Shown here: piece by piece, positions 26,554-34,220 of the stretch | Layout of the letters: each line of letters starts with the position of its first letter | Position numbering within the stretch: position 1 is the first letter of the stretch | DNA from: Tardiphaga sp. | GTDB lineage: Bacteria; Pseudomonadota; Alphaproteobacteria; Rhizobiales; Xanthobacteraceae | Assembly (NCBI GenBank): GCA_030147505.1 | Contig: JASBVG010000028.1 | Location: 1 to 41,263, forward strand | DNA length: 41,263 bases | Direction: 5' to 3' | Translations under genes and position numbers: made by a program | Notes under the pieces: generated by a model | Seen by the model: the letters and a program-made list of their open reading frames with translations, nothing else | Database searches by the model: none | Told to the model about the DNA's origin: nothing

Positions 26554-27249
26554 ATGCAGAACACGATCGTCTCGCACGAAGACTGGCTGAAAGCGCGGCT
26601 CGAACTGATGGAAGCCGAAAAAGCTTTCACCCGTCAACGCGATGAACTCACGCGGCGGCGCATGGCGCTGCCATGGGAGCAGGTTGCAAAGCCTTATCGG
26701 TTCGAGGCTCAGGACGGCGAGCGCACGCTCGCCGATCTGTTCGGCGAGTGCTCGCAGCTCATCGTCTATCATTTCATGTTCGGGCCGGATTGGCAGGAGG
26801 GCTGCAAGTCCTGTTCATTCTGGGCCGACAATTTCAATGGCATCCCGATCCATCTGAAGCATCGCGATGTCGCCTTCACCGCGGTGTCGCGGGCGCCGCT
26901 GGAGCGGCTCATGGCCTACCGAGAGCGCCTCGGCTGGAGCTTTCCCTGGGTCTCGGATCGCAGCGATTTCAGCATCGATTACTACGGTGCATTTCCGCCG
27001 GAGGATCTGGCCAAAGGCGAGACCTACTGGAACTACAAGATGCAACCCAACACCACGTCGGAACAGGTCGGTATCAGCGTGTTCGCGAAAAATGCGGCAG
27101 GTGAGGTCTTCCACACCTATTCGATCTTCGGCCGCGGAGTCGAGGAAGTGAACGGTGCCTATCATTTTCTCGACATGGTCCCCAAAGGCCGCGATGAGGA
27201 TGGACTCGACTTCACGATGTCATGGGTGCGGCGGCACGATCAGTATTGA
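26554..27249 (+). CDS. DUF899 thioredoxin-fold protein
   Basis: A 231-residue member of DUF899, a thioredoxin-like family of unknown function often found with ArsR and SRPBCC genes. Visible blocks: HEDWLKARLELMEAEKAFTR at the N-terminus, RRMALPWEQVAKPYRFE, the strand QLIVYHFMFGPDWQEGCKSC with a Cys-Lys-Ser-Cys pair at the thioredoxin active-site position, FWADNFNGIPIHL, and YHFLDMVPKGRDE near the end. The CxxC could support redox chemistry. ATG 26554 is chosen from the AAGGGAGG ribosome site. It is the last gene of the three-gene ArsR operon; the start of the preceding frame at 26515 is discarded. Confidence 0.88.
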   Translation: MQNTIVSHEDWLKARLELMEAEKAFTRQRDELTRRRMALPWEQVAKPYRFEAQDGERTLADLFGECSQLIVYHFMFGPDWQEGCKSCSFWADNFNGIPIHLKHRDVAFTAVSRAPLERLMAYRERLGWSFPWVSDRSDFSIDYYGAFPPEDLAKGETYWNYKMQPNTTSEQVGISVFAKNAAGEVFHTYSIFGRGVEEVNGAYHFLDMVPKGRDEDGLDFTMSWVRRHDQY

Positions 27250-27258
27250 GCGCGCGGC

Positions 27259-27750
27259 TCAGCGCCGAGACAGTTTTTCGAATCGCTTGATGATCCGCTC
27301 GCGCTTGATGCGCGAGAGGCGCTGAATCCAGAACAGGCCATTGAGCTGGTCGATCTCATGCTGGTGGCAGACCGCACGCAGGCCGTTGGATTCTTCTTCA
27401 TGCGCGTTGCCATCGAGGTCGCGGTAGCTGATCCGCACGCGCGCATGCCGCTGGATGTCGTCATTGACACCGGGCATCGAGACGCTGCCTTCCTGATGCA
27501 TGATCGTTTCTGGCGAGGCCCAGATCATCTCGGGATTGACATAGGTCTTCGCGCCATCGCCGAGGTCGAGCACGATCACCCGCAACGAAATACCGATATG
27601 CGGTGCGGTGATGCCAATCCCGGGCGCGGCATGCATGGTGTCGAGGAGATCATTGGCGAGGATGCGCAGCGCATCGTCGAAGACAGCAACCGGTGCCGCA
27701 TGCAGTGCGAGACGCGGGTCGGGATAACGGATGATGACGCGGACAGTCAT
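27259..27750 (-). CDS. Peptide deformylase-like protein with lost metal ligands
   Basis: A 163-residue protein with the peptide deformylase fold. PDPRLALHAAPV is the usual N-terminus, but the three catalytic motifs are altered. Motif 1, normally GxGxAAxQ, reads GIGITAPH (Gln to His51). Motif 2, normally EGCLS, reads EGSVS (metal-binding Cys to Ser89). Motif 3, normally HExDH, reads HEIDQ (second metal-binding His to Gln135). The catalytic Glu132 and one His ligand (131) remain. Two of three metal ligands are gone, so normal deformylase activity is unlikely. Codons were checked directly and are unambiguous. Its ATG overlaps the stop of the upstream regulator (27747-27750), implying coupled translation. 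It is probably a second, divergent copy with a new role. Confidence 0.85.
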   Translation of the reverse strand: MTVRVIIRYPDPRLALHAAPVAVFDDALRILANDLLDTMHAAPGIGITAPHIGISLRVIVLDLGDGAKTYVNPEMIWASPETIMHQEGSVSMPGVNDDIQRHARVRISYRDLDGNAHEEESNGLRAVCHQHEIDQLNGLFWIQRLSRIKRERIIKRFEKLSRR

Positions 27751-29309
27751 TCCGGAAGTCCCGCAGCTTTCAGGGCCGTCGCATAGGTTTTAGCCATCGA
27801 AATGACCGGGACGGGGATGCGTGCGAAGAAAGCGGAGACCGTGAGCTCTGGCTCGATGGTGAGCAGTTCTTCGACCACCTGCGCGGCACGTTCATGCTCG
27901 CCGACATTCACCAACGCCACGGCCAGCGCGCGCAGCGCAACGGCAAAGCGTCGGTTCTGCACCAGCGCCTTGTCCGCCCAGGCGATGGCGCCCCGATAAT
28001 CGCCGTCGATGATATCGGCGATCGCCAGCGCGCCACAGACGAACCAGCCGTGCGGATCGAGCGGATTCAGGCGCCGCGCGCGTTCGAGCAACGTTCGGCC
28101 GGCCGATTGCTCTCCGCGCATAGTCTCGATCCAGCCGGCGAGAGCGAGCGCGGTGGCGGAATTGGGGTTGATGGCAAGGGAGCGGCTGAACAGCTCGATG
28201 GCGGCGTCCTTGGCGTTCTGCGTGTCCGCGAGATTCCAGATTGCAAAAGCCGCCATCCAGAGAATCTGCGGATCATTGGGAGCGCGTTCGATCGCGCTTT
28301 GCGCCAGCGCGAGACCTTCGCTGCGATGCTCGCCACCTCGCGCGATCCAGCCCTGGAAATGGCGCTGCGCATGGCAATAGGCTGCTGCGGCCATGGCGGG
28401 CGCGTAGCCGGTATCGAGCGTCAGCGCCTGATGCAGGCAATCGAGTGCAGCGATCATACCCTCCGGCGTGAAGTCCCGCTCATGAGTGGATGCGCGCAGC
28501 AACAGGTCATAGGCGTCGGGCTTGTTCGGCCGGTTCTGCCGGCGCCGTTCCATCTCTGCGCTGCGCAAGGTCGGCTCGATGGCGGCAACCGCGCAGGCGG
28601 TGATGCTGTCCTGCAGATCGAACACATCGCTGCGATCGCCGTCGAAACGATCCGCCCAGAGATGTGCGCCGGAGCGCGCATCGATCAGCTGCGCGATGAT
28701 GCGCAGCCGTTCGCCGGCACGGCGCACGCTGCCTTCGAGCACATAGTTCACACCCAAAGTGCGGCCGACCTCGCGGATATCGACTGGCTTGTTCTTGTAG
28801 GTGAAGGACGAATTTCGCGCGATGACGAGCAAGCCGCTGCAGCGGGACAGCGCGGTAATGATCTCCTCAGCGATGCCGTCGCCGAAATAATCCTGCTCGG
28901 GATCCGCGCTCATATTGTTGAAGGGCAGCACGGCGATGGAGAGATCGGCGGAGGCGGGCGGGGCATCCGCCGTCACGACCGGTATTGCCGCCGGATCGCC
29001 GTGTTCGACGACCTCGCCGACAAAGCGCACGCCTTTGCGCGGCAGTGTGCGGATCAGCCGCTGCTGCTCGCCATTGTCGCCGATGGCCGTACGCGCCGCA
29101 TTCACGCGGCTGCTCAGTGTCGCCTCGGAGACGATGCGGCCATGCCAGACCTCGGCGAGCAACTCGTCCCGGCTCACCACCCGGTCCCGGGCACGGATCA
29201 GGAATTCCAGCACATCGAAGACCTGCGGCTCGACGCCGACCGTTTCGGTGCCCCGTCGTAGCTCCCGCCGGCCGGTATCGAGCACGTATTCGTCGAACCG
29301 GAAGAGCAC
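27747..29309 (-). CDS. Winged-helix regulator with TolB-like and TPR domains
   Basis: A 520-residue soluble CadC/HilA-like regulator. Residues 1-95 form an OmpR/PhoB-type winged helix (LFRFDEYVLDTGRRELRRG, FDVLEFLIRARDRVVSRDEL, RVNAARTAIGD, LPRKGVRFVGEV). Residues 120-260 match the TolB-like N-terminal module common in adenylate-cyclase-type regulators (IAVLPFNNMSADPEQDYFGD, IARNSSFTYKNKPVDI, NYVLEGSVRRAGERLRI). The rest is a TPR superhelix of about seven helix pairs. No membrane helix is visible, unlike CadC. GTG 29309 is chosen because AACAGGAAA lies upstream; a TTG-initiated frame to 29384 is less likely. It is divergent from the hydrolase-P460 operon and overlaps the deformylase-like gene. 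Confidence 0.85.
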   Translation of the reverse strand: MLFRFDEYVLDTGRRELRRGTETVGVEPQVFDVLEFLIRARDRVVSRDELLAEVWHGRIVSEATLSSRVNAARTAIGDNGEQQRLIRTLPRKGVRFVGEVVEHGDPAAIPVVTADAPPASADLSIAVLPFNNMSADPEQDYFGDGIAEEIITALSRCSGLLVIARNSSFTYKNKPVDIREVGRTLGVNYVLEGSVRRAGERLRIIAQLIDARSGAHLWADRFDGDRSDVFDLQDSITACAVAAIEPTLRSAEMERRRQNRPNKPDAYDLLLRASTHERDFTPEGMIAALDCLHQALTLDTGYAPAMAAAAYCHAQRHFQGWIARGGEHRSEGLALAQSAIERAPNDPQILWMAAFAIWNLADTQNAKDAAIELFSRSLAINPNSATALALAGWIETMRGEQSAGRTLLERARRLNPLDPHGWFVCGALAIADIIDGDYRGAIAWADKALVQNRRFAVALRALAVALVNVGEHERAAQVVEELLTIEPELTVSAFFARIPVPVISMAKTYATALKAAGLPE

Positions 29310-29409
29310 GGGGGATCCATTTCCTGTTGGAGTGTCAAGGCGTTGCGCCGGGACCGTCCCTAGCACACCCCGTCTCAACGACAAATCATGGCCTTCTCAA
29401 GAGAAACTG

Positions 29410-29421
29410 GGAGAATTCTCC
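29410..29421. promoter_or_regulatory. Palindrome in the regulator / hydrolase divergent region
   Basis: GGAGAATTCTCC is a perfect 12-base palindrome, extended by T/A on each side with one offset base. It lies 101 bases from the regulator start and 74 bases upstream of the hydrolase ATG. It is a candidate operator for the winged-helix regulator. Confidence 0.4.
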
Positions 29422-29494
29422 AAGCGAGGTGATCAATCAAATGTCATGGTCTGTGCATCGACGGCTGCCGCCGTCACTGCCTGGGAGAACCAAT

Positions 29495-30553
29495 ATGACC
29501 GACGACAAGCGCAGCAACCCCCATCTGAATCGCCGCAGCTTGCTCGGCGCCGCCATCATCGGCCTCGCCGCGGCGCAGTTCGGCGGTCTCGACCCGGCCA
29601 TGGCGCAGGGAGCCAGGCAACTGCCGGCCGTGAAGCCCGGAGCCCATACCAGTTTCAAGCCGCTCAAGAGCATCAATGCCGGCGTGCTGAACGTTGCCTA
29701 TGCCGAGGACGGCCCCGCCGATGGCCCCGTGGTCTTGCTGCTGCATGGCTGGCCCTATGACATCTACAGCTATGTCGATGTCGCGCCGCTGCTCGCCTCG
29801 GCCGGCTACCGCGTCATCATCCCGTATCTGCGCGGCTATGGCGACACCCGCTTCCTGTCCGATACCACGCCGCGCAACGGCCAGCCGGCTGCCCTTGCAA
29901 CGGACATCATCGATCTCATGAATGCCCTCAAGATCGAGAAGGCCGTGGTCGGCGGCTATGACTGGGGCGGCCGCACCGCCGATATTCTCGCCGCGATCTG
30001 GCCCGAGCGGGTCAAGGCGCTGGTCGCCGTCAGCGGCTATCTGATCGGCAGCCAGGAAGGCAACCGCATGCCGCTGCCGCCGAAGGCGGAACTGGAATGG
30101 TGGTACCAGTTCTATTTTACCACGGAGCGCGGCCGTCTCGGTTACGACAAGTATCGGCACGACTTCGCCAAGCTGATCTGGAAGCTCGCTTCGCCGAAGT
30201 GGAATTTCGACGACGCTACCTATGATCGCAGCGCCAAGGCGTTCGAGAATCCCGACCATGTGGCCATCACCATCCATAACTATCGCTGGCGGCTCGAACT
30301 CGCGCAGGGCGAGCCAAAGTTCGACGAGCTGGAGAAGCGACTGGCGCAGGGGCCGACCATCGGCGTGCCGACCATCACCATGGAAGGCGACGCCAATGGC
30401 GCACCGCATCCCGATCCCAAGGCCTATGCGAAAAAGTTCACCGGCAAGTATGAGCATCGCCTGGTCACCGGCGGCATCGGACACAATCTGCCGCAGGAAG
30501 CGCCGCGTGATTTCGCCCAAGCGATCATCGACGCCGATGCGATGGCCCGCTGA
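29495..30553 (+). CDS. Tat-exported alpha/beta hydrolase (epoxide hydrolase / dehalogenase-like)
   Basis: A 352-residue alpha/beta-hydrolase with a Tat signal: NRRSLLGAAIIGLAAA followed by a likely cleavage after AMA-QG, so it folds in the cytoplasm and acts in the periplasm. Catalytic features are the oxyanion HGWPYD, the nucleophile elbow GGYDWGGRTA with Asp in place of Ser (as in epoxide hydrolases and haloalkane dehalogenases), and a C-terminal His in TGGIGHNLPQEAP. TMEGDANGAP may hold the charge-relay acid. A good ribosome site precedes the ATG. The stop overlaps the P460 start (TGATG). Periplasmic location plus cytochrome partner suggests oxidation-linked degradation or detoxification, but the substrate is unknown. 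Confidence 0.9.
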   Translation: MTDDKRSNPHLNRRSLLGAAIIGLAAAQFGGLDPAMAQGARQLPAVKPGAHTSFKPLKSINAGVLNVAYAEDGPADGPVVLLLHGWPYDIYSYVDVAPLLASAGYRVIIPYLRGYGDTRFLSDTTPRNGQPAALATDIIDLMNALKIEKAVVGGYDWGGRTADILAAIWPERVKALVAVSGYLIGSQEGNRMPLPPKAELEWWYQFYFTTERGRLGYDKYRHDFAKLIWKLASPKWNFDDATYDRSAKAFENPDHVAITIHNYRWRLELAQGEPKFDELEKRLAQGPTIGVPTITMEGDANGAPHPDPKAYAKKFTGKYEHRLVTGGIGHNLPQEAPRDFAQAIIDADAMAR

Positions 30554-31059
30554 TGCGCAAGATCATTTTGGCAAGCTTGGCCGCCGGTGTCGTTTCATCG
30601 GCGGTGGCAGCCGTCTTCGCCGCCAACACAGGCAATCCGGACAACCTGTCGCCCATCTACGGCGTCAGCATTCCCGATGGCTATCGCAAATGGGAGCTGA
30701 TTGCGCCGGCCCAGGAGGCGGAGCCCCTGAACGAACTCCGCGCGGTGGTCGGCAACGATATCGCCGTGAAGGCCTATCGGGATGGCAAGCTGCCATTTCC
30801 CGATGGCACCGTGCTGGTGAAGCTGGCCTGGAAACACACGCAGTCGCCGGAATTCGAATCCGCCTCGATCCCCGGTGCCGCGACCACGGTGCAGGTGATG
30901 GTGAAGGACGCGAAGAAATATGCCGCGTCCGGCGGCTGGGGCTTTGGCCGTTTCATCGACGGCAAGCCGGCGGATCTCGCCCAGCATGAGACCTGTTTTG
31001 CCTGTCACGAGGGGCGGGTGAAGCAGCGAGACTACGTCTTCACGAAGTGGGCGCCGTGA
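30553..31059 (+). CDS. Cytochrome P460 family c-type heme protein
   Basis: A 168-residue periplasmic protein with an N-terminal Sec signal (MRKIILASLAAGVVSSAVAA, then VFAANTG). The P460 fold is visible: YGVSIPDGYRKWELI, LPFPDGTVLVKLAWKH, TTVQVMVKDAKKY and GWGFGRFIDGKP. The heme motif CFACHEGR is near the C-terminus. Cytochromes P460 carry a heme with a Lys cross-link and oxidise hydroxylamine or nitric oxide; many family members have unknown roles. KQRDYVFTKW follows the heme site, and a cross-linking Lys cannot be assigned by eye. It is co-translated with the Tat-exported hydrolase. Confidence 0.9.
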   Translation: MRKIILASLAAGVVSSAVAAVFAANTGNPDNLSPIYGVSIPDGYRKWELIAPAQEAEPLNELRAVVGNDIAVKAYRDGKLPFPDGTVLVKLAWKHTQSPEFESASIPGAATTVQVMVKDAKKYAASGGWGFGRFIDGKPADLAQHETCFACHEGRVKQRDYVFTKWAP

Positions 31060-31203
31060 GCGCCCACGACTAGGGCGAGTGCCACAAGCTGGCCGCAGTT
31101 CACGACTACGCAGCCTCCACCGTCATTCCAGCAGGATGTGCTTCGATGGATTTCACCCAGGACACAACGCCAGTTTGCTTTGTTTCCCGGGAGACGTTCA
31201 TCC

Positions 31204-32781
31204 ATGCCTGCGCATATCGCTGTATCCGATCTGTCCATAGCGACGCCTGACGGTCGCCCGCTTTTCACCAGGCTCAACCTAGGCTTCGGTGCGGAACGCA
31301 CCGGTCTCGTCGGCCGCAACGGCGTCGGCAAATCCACATTGCTGCATGTGATGTCCGGCAATCTCCTGCCTCAGCATGGGAATGTAAGCGCGCACGGTCG
31401 GCTGACTGTGCTGCGGCAGGCGCTGCAGGTCGACCCGGACGAGACGGTTGCCGACCTGTTCGGCGTCACTACTGCGCTCGATCTTCTCGCTCGCGCTGAG
31501 GCGGGGGCGGCGACCGCGGACGAACTGGTGCATGCCGATTGGGATCTGGAGGCGCGGATCGCCAAATCTCTCGGGCAGGTCGGTCTGGATGCAAGCCATG
31601 ATACGGCGTTGTCCGAGCTCTCCGGCGGCCAGCGCACGCGCGCTGCGCTCGCAGCGCTGATCTTCGCCGAACCCGACTTCCTGTTGCTGGACGAGCCCAC
31701 CAACAATCTTGATCGCGATGGCAGGCGGGCAGTGATCGATCTCCTCGCTGGCTGGCGCGCGGGAGCGGTCGTCATCAGCCACGATCGCGAATTGCTCGAT
31801 ACGATGGATGCTATCGTCGAACTGACATCGCTGGGTGGCACGCGTTATGGCGGAAACTGGACACATTATCGCGCGCGCAAGAGCCGCGAACTGGCAGCGG
31901 CGCAGCATCAGTTGAACGATGCGGAGAAGCGCGTCGATACGTTGGCACGGCAGGCGCAGGCCTCGGCAGAGCGTCAGGCGCATCGCGACCAGGCTGGCCG
32001 CAAACAGGGCGCCAAAGGCGGCATCCCGCGGATCGCCCTTGGCGGAATGAAAGATCGCAGTGAAGATACCGGCGGCGAAAATTCACGTCTCGCTCAACGT
32101 CGGCAGACGCAGGCAAATGAGGTGCTGGCCGCCGCGCGAACGCGTATCGAAATCCTGCAACCGCTATCGGTTACGATCCCCTCGACTGGACTTGCTACCG
32201 GCAGAACGGTCCTGCAGGTGGACAATGTCAGCTTCGGTTATGCGCCGGGCCAACCGATCATTTGCGATCTGTCATTCTCCATTACCGGGCCCGAACGTAT
32301 CGCCGTTACCGGTCCCAATGGCTCCGGCAAGACGACGTTGCTCGGCCTGATCACCGGCGTACTTTACCCCACCAGTGGTGCTGTGCGGACACCTGTCGAT
32401 CACGCGATGCTAGATCAGCAAGTCAGCCTGCTCGATTCCGCGCAAACGATCCGCGACAATTTCCGGCGGCTTCATCCGCTGGCCGACGAGAACACCTGTC
32501 GCGCGGCGCTGGCACGCTTCATGTTTCGCGCCGATGCTGCGCTCCAGATCGTCGCTACGCTGAGTGGAGGGCAGATGCTGCGCGCCGCCCTCGCTTGCGT
32601 CATGGGCGGTGTCGCGCCGCCGCCGCTGCTGATCCTCGATGAACCGACCAATCATCTCGATGTCGATTCCATCGAGGCGGTGGAAGCTGGCCTGCGGGCC
32701 TATGACGGCGCACTCGTAGTCGTCAGCCACGACGAGACATTCCTGCAGAATATCGGGATCACACGGCGGCTTGAGCTATAG
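31204..32781 (+). CDS. ABC-F family ATPase (Uup/EttA-like ribosome-associated)
   Basis: A 525-residue soluble protein with two ATP-binding cassettes and no membrane helices, as in ABC-F translation factors. Cassette 1: GLVGRNGVGKSTLLHV, LSELSGGQRTRAALAA and FLLLDEPTNNLDRDGRR with VVISHDRELLD. The linker (about residues 220-330) is charged and helical (KRVDTLARQAQASAERQAHR), the arm that reaches the ribosome. Cassette 2: VTGPNGSGKTTLLGL, LSGGQMLRAALACV and LILDEPTNHLDVDSIE with VVVSHDETFL. ABC-F proteins act at the ribosomal E site in quality control or antibiotic resistance; which applies here is unknown. The start has GGGAGA upstream; a 22-residue longer frame is discarded. Confidence 0.92.
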   Translation: MPAHIAVSDLSIATPDGRPLFTRLNLGFGAERTGLVGRNGVGKSTLLHVMSGNLLPQHGNVSAHGRLTVLRQALQVDPDETVADLFGVTTALDLLARAEAGAATADELVHADWDLEARIAKSLGQVGLDASHDTALSELSGGQRTRAALAALIFAEPDFLLLDEPTNNLDRDGRRAVIDLLAGWRAGAVVISHDRELLDTMDAIVELTSLGGTRYGGNWTHYRARKSRELAAAQHQLNDAEKRVDTLARQAQASAERQAHRDQAGRKQGAKGGIPRIALGGMKDRSEDTGGENSRLAQRRQTQANEVLAAARTRIEILQPLSVTIPSTGLATGRTVLQVDNVSFGYAPGQPIICDLSFSITGPERIAVTGPNGSGKTTLLGLITGVLYPTSGAVRTPVDHAMLDQQVSLLDSAQTIRDNFRRLHPLADENTCRAALARFMFRADAALQIVATLSGGQMLRAALACVMGGVAPPPLLILDEPTNHLDVDSIEAVEAGLRAYDGALVVVSHDETFLQNIGITRRLEL

Positions 32782-32790
32782 TTGCGATAG

Positions 32791-33336
32791 CTACCGCTTC
32801 AGCAACTCGTACACGACAGGATCGTCGACGCAGGCCTTGAAGCCGCATTCGAGCAGAGCGGAGGCAAAGTTGCCGGCGGTCAGGAAAATAATGAGGCCGA
32901 CAGCGACGGTCGCGAAGATGCCCGCTGTCCTCGGCACCGGCTGCGGGGCGAACTGGTGATCGAACAGCAGCACGAGCGAGATCAGCGCGATGGCTGCGAC
33001 AAAGGCCATCAGGGCCAGCGTATAAAAATGATAGCCGAACAGCGCAGTACCATAGCCGGCATCGCCGGGCACGATGTGCAGCAGCACCTGCCGCGTCGCG
33101 ACGACGGCGCCGACAATGGCAGCCAGCAGCGACAGCGCATAGTGGCTCGGGCGCGGACCGTAGCGGATATTCAGGATCGGGCCGATGGCGAGCAGCGCGA
33201 ACATGATCCGCTGGAGCAGGCACAGCGGGCAGGGCAGTTCGCCGAGAATGAATTGCGCGCCGAAGGCGGTGGCGAGCACAGCGGCGAGTGCGTAGAGCGC
33301 GACGACGTTCAGAGTGATGGCGCGATTGGATGTCAT
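32791..33336 (-). CDS. dsbB: DsbB-family disulfide bond formation protein (variant)
   Basis: A 181-residue inner-membrane protein. Helices lie at about 13-31, 43-60, 66-84, 100-120 and 133-155. The CPLC pair (Cys36, Cys39) after the first helix is the usual DsbB quinone-linked site that reoxidises DsbA. In E. coli, the second Cys pair is in the loop between helices 3 and 4. Here that loop (HIVPGDAGYGTALFG) has none, and instead ECGFKAC (Cys164, Cys169) lies at the C-terminus after the last helix. The upstream DUF5993 gene is a frequent companion of this variant. TGAGGCGG precedes the ATG. The function in DsbA oxidation is likely but with a rearranged shuttle. Confidence 0.85.
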   Translation of the reverse strand: MTSNRAITLNVVALYALAAVLATAFGAQFILGELPCPLCLLQRIMFALLAIGPILNIRYGPRPSHYALSLLAAIVGAVVATRQVLLHIVPGDAGYGTALFGYHFYTLALMAFVAAIALISLVLLFDHQFAPQPVPRTAGIFATVAVGLIIFLTAGNFASALLECGFKACVDDPVVYELLKR

Positions 33337-33343
33337 GGCCGCC

Positions 33344-33502
33344 TCAGAACGATAGTTTCAGCGTGTCGGTGGCGTGGTGCATGAACGTCGCGATGCAGGC
33401 GATCAGCACCACGGCGTACAGCGACAGCGCGAGCAGCCGTGGACCGCGCCATGCAACTAGCATGGTGACGGTGATGGCGAGAAACAGGGCCGTGAATTCC
33501 AT
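33344..33502 (-). CDS. DUF5993 family small membrane protein (52 aa)
   Basis: Too short for routine gene finding. The minus strand from 33502 encodes 52 residues beginning MEFTALFLAITVTMLVAWRG and ending ATDTLKLSF. Two hydrophobic helices (about 4-17 and 24-41) bracket an Arg-Gly-Pro-Arg turn; HHATDTL is near the end. Its stop lies seven bases before the dsbB start, and TGAGGCGG in that gap serves dsbB, so the two are an operon. DUF5993 proteins of this size often precede DsbB-like genes; function is unknown. Frame and stop were read directly from the sequence. Confidence 0.8.
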   Translation of the reverse strand: MEFTALFLAITVTMLVAWRGPRLLALSLYAVVLIACIATFMHHATDTLKLSF

Positions 33503-33582
33503 GACAGCATCCGCGCTTTATTCGCCGGAGCTAGATCAGATTCGGCGAAACGCGCCCAGCGGTGGACGAGCGAAGGCTGTCG

Positions 33583-34050
33583 TCAGTCTTTCGTCGTCGT
33601 CTCGTCCGTCGTGTTGGTGTAATTCGCCACCGCATCGCGAAAGGCGTGGACCTCACTGTTGAGTGCAATCAGCCGCTGCGGCGTCATCCCGGCGGCGGCG
33701 AACAGCGTCTCGCCGAGGCAGCGGGCTTTCTCGCGCATGGCCGTGCCCTTCGGTGTCAGGGAGACCACGACCTGCCGCTCGTCCTCGGGATTGCGTTGTC
33801 GGGTGACGAATTCGGCCTGTTCCAGTCGCTTTACCAGCGGCGTGACGGTGCTGGACTCCAGTGCCAGCCGATCGGCGATCGCGCCGACGCTCTGGGCGCC
33901 GCCCTCCCACAGAGTGCTCAGCACCAGATATTGCGGGTAGGTGAGTTCCAGCCGGTCAAGCAGCGGCTTGTAGGCGCGGCCAATGGCCATGCTGGCCGAA
34001 TACAGCGCAAAGCAAAGCTGGTGATCCAGTGGGATGTCGACTGGCTTCAT
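33583..34050 (-). CDS. OhrR-type MarR-family organic hydroperoxide sensor
   Basis: A 155-residue MarR-family repressor. The opening (LDHQLCFALYSASMAI, then AYKPLLDRLELTYPQYLVLS) is the OhrR signature, and Cys13 corresponds to the peroxidatic Cys. A second Cys (111, ARCLGE) matches the resolving Cys of two-Cys OhrR proteins. The winged helix is GAIADRLALESSTVTPLVKR with the wing NPEDERQVVVSLT. Peroxide oxidation of Cys13 should release DNA. No ohr gene is in the window; the divergent gene encodes a membrane protein instead. GGAG precedes ATG 34050; a longer frame from 34065 is less likely. The divergent gap has a TATCGCGATA operator array. Confidence 0.88.
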   Translation of the reverse strand: MKPVDIPLDHQLCFALYSASMAIGRAYKPLLDRLELTYPQYLVLSTLWEGGAQSVGAIADRLALESSTVTPLVKRLEQAEFVTRQRNPEDERQVVVSLTPKGTAMREKARCLGETLFAAAGMTPQRLIALNSEVHAFRDAVANYTNTTDETTTKD

Positions 34051-34085
34051 GGCAGGGCTCCTCAACTCAATATCACAATAATGTA

Positions 34086-34156
34086 TATCGCGATAAATGT
34101 CTGGACAAGGCGGTGGCCTTCCTCGATAATAATATCGCGATAATAATTATCGCGGT
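34086..34156. promoter_or_regulatory. TATCGCGATA operator array in the OhrR divergent region
   Basis: Two perfect 10-base palindromes TATCGCGATA (34086-34095 and 34133-34142) and a partial third (TATCGCGGT, 34148-34156). The second is nested in a wider imperfect dyad (CGATAAT 34124-34130 with ATTATCG 34146-34152). The first lies 36 bases from the OhrR start. This is the likely binding array for OhrR, covering both divergent promoters. Confidence 0.7.
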
Positions 34157-34220
34157 CTTTAATTTGGCGGAGATCGTCAGCCTCTGACGCTCGGTAGCCC
34201 AAGTTTTCGCGGAGAAAGTC

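Noticed and set aside
27894..29261. 455-codon plus-strand open frame
   Set aside because: Antisense to the winged-helix/TPR regulator, whose motifs are clear; the plus-strand translation has none.
28985..29494. N-terminal extension of the Tat-hydrolase frame
   Set aside because: The extension is antisense to the regulator. The ATG at 29495 has a ribosome site and is followed directly by a Tat signal peptide.
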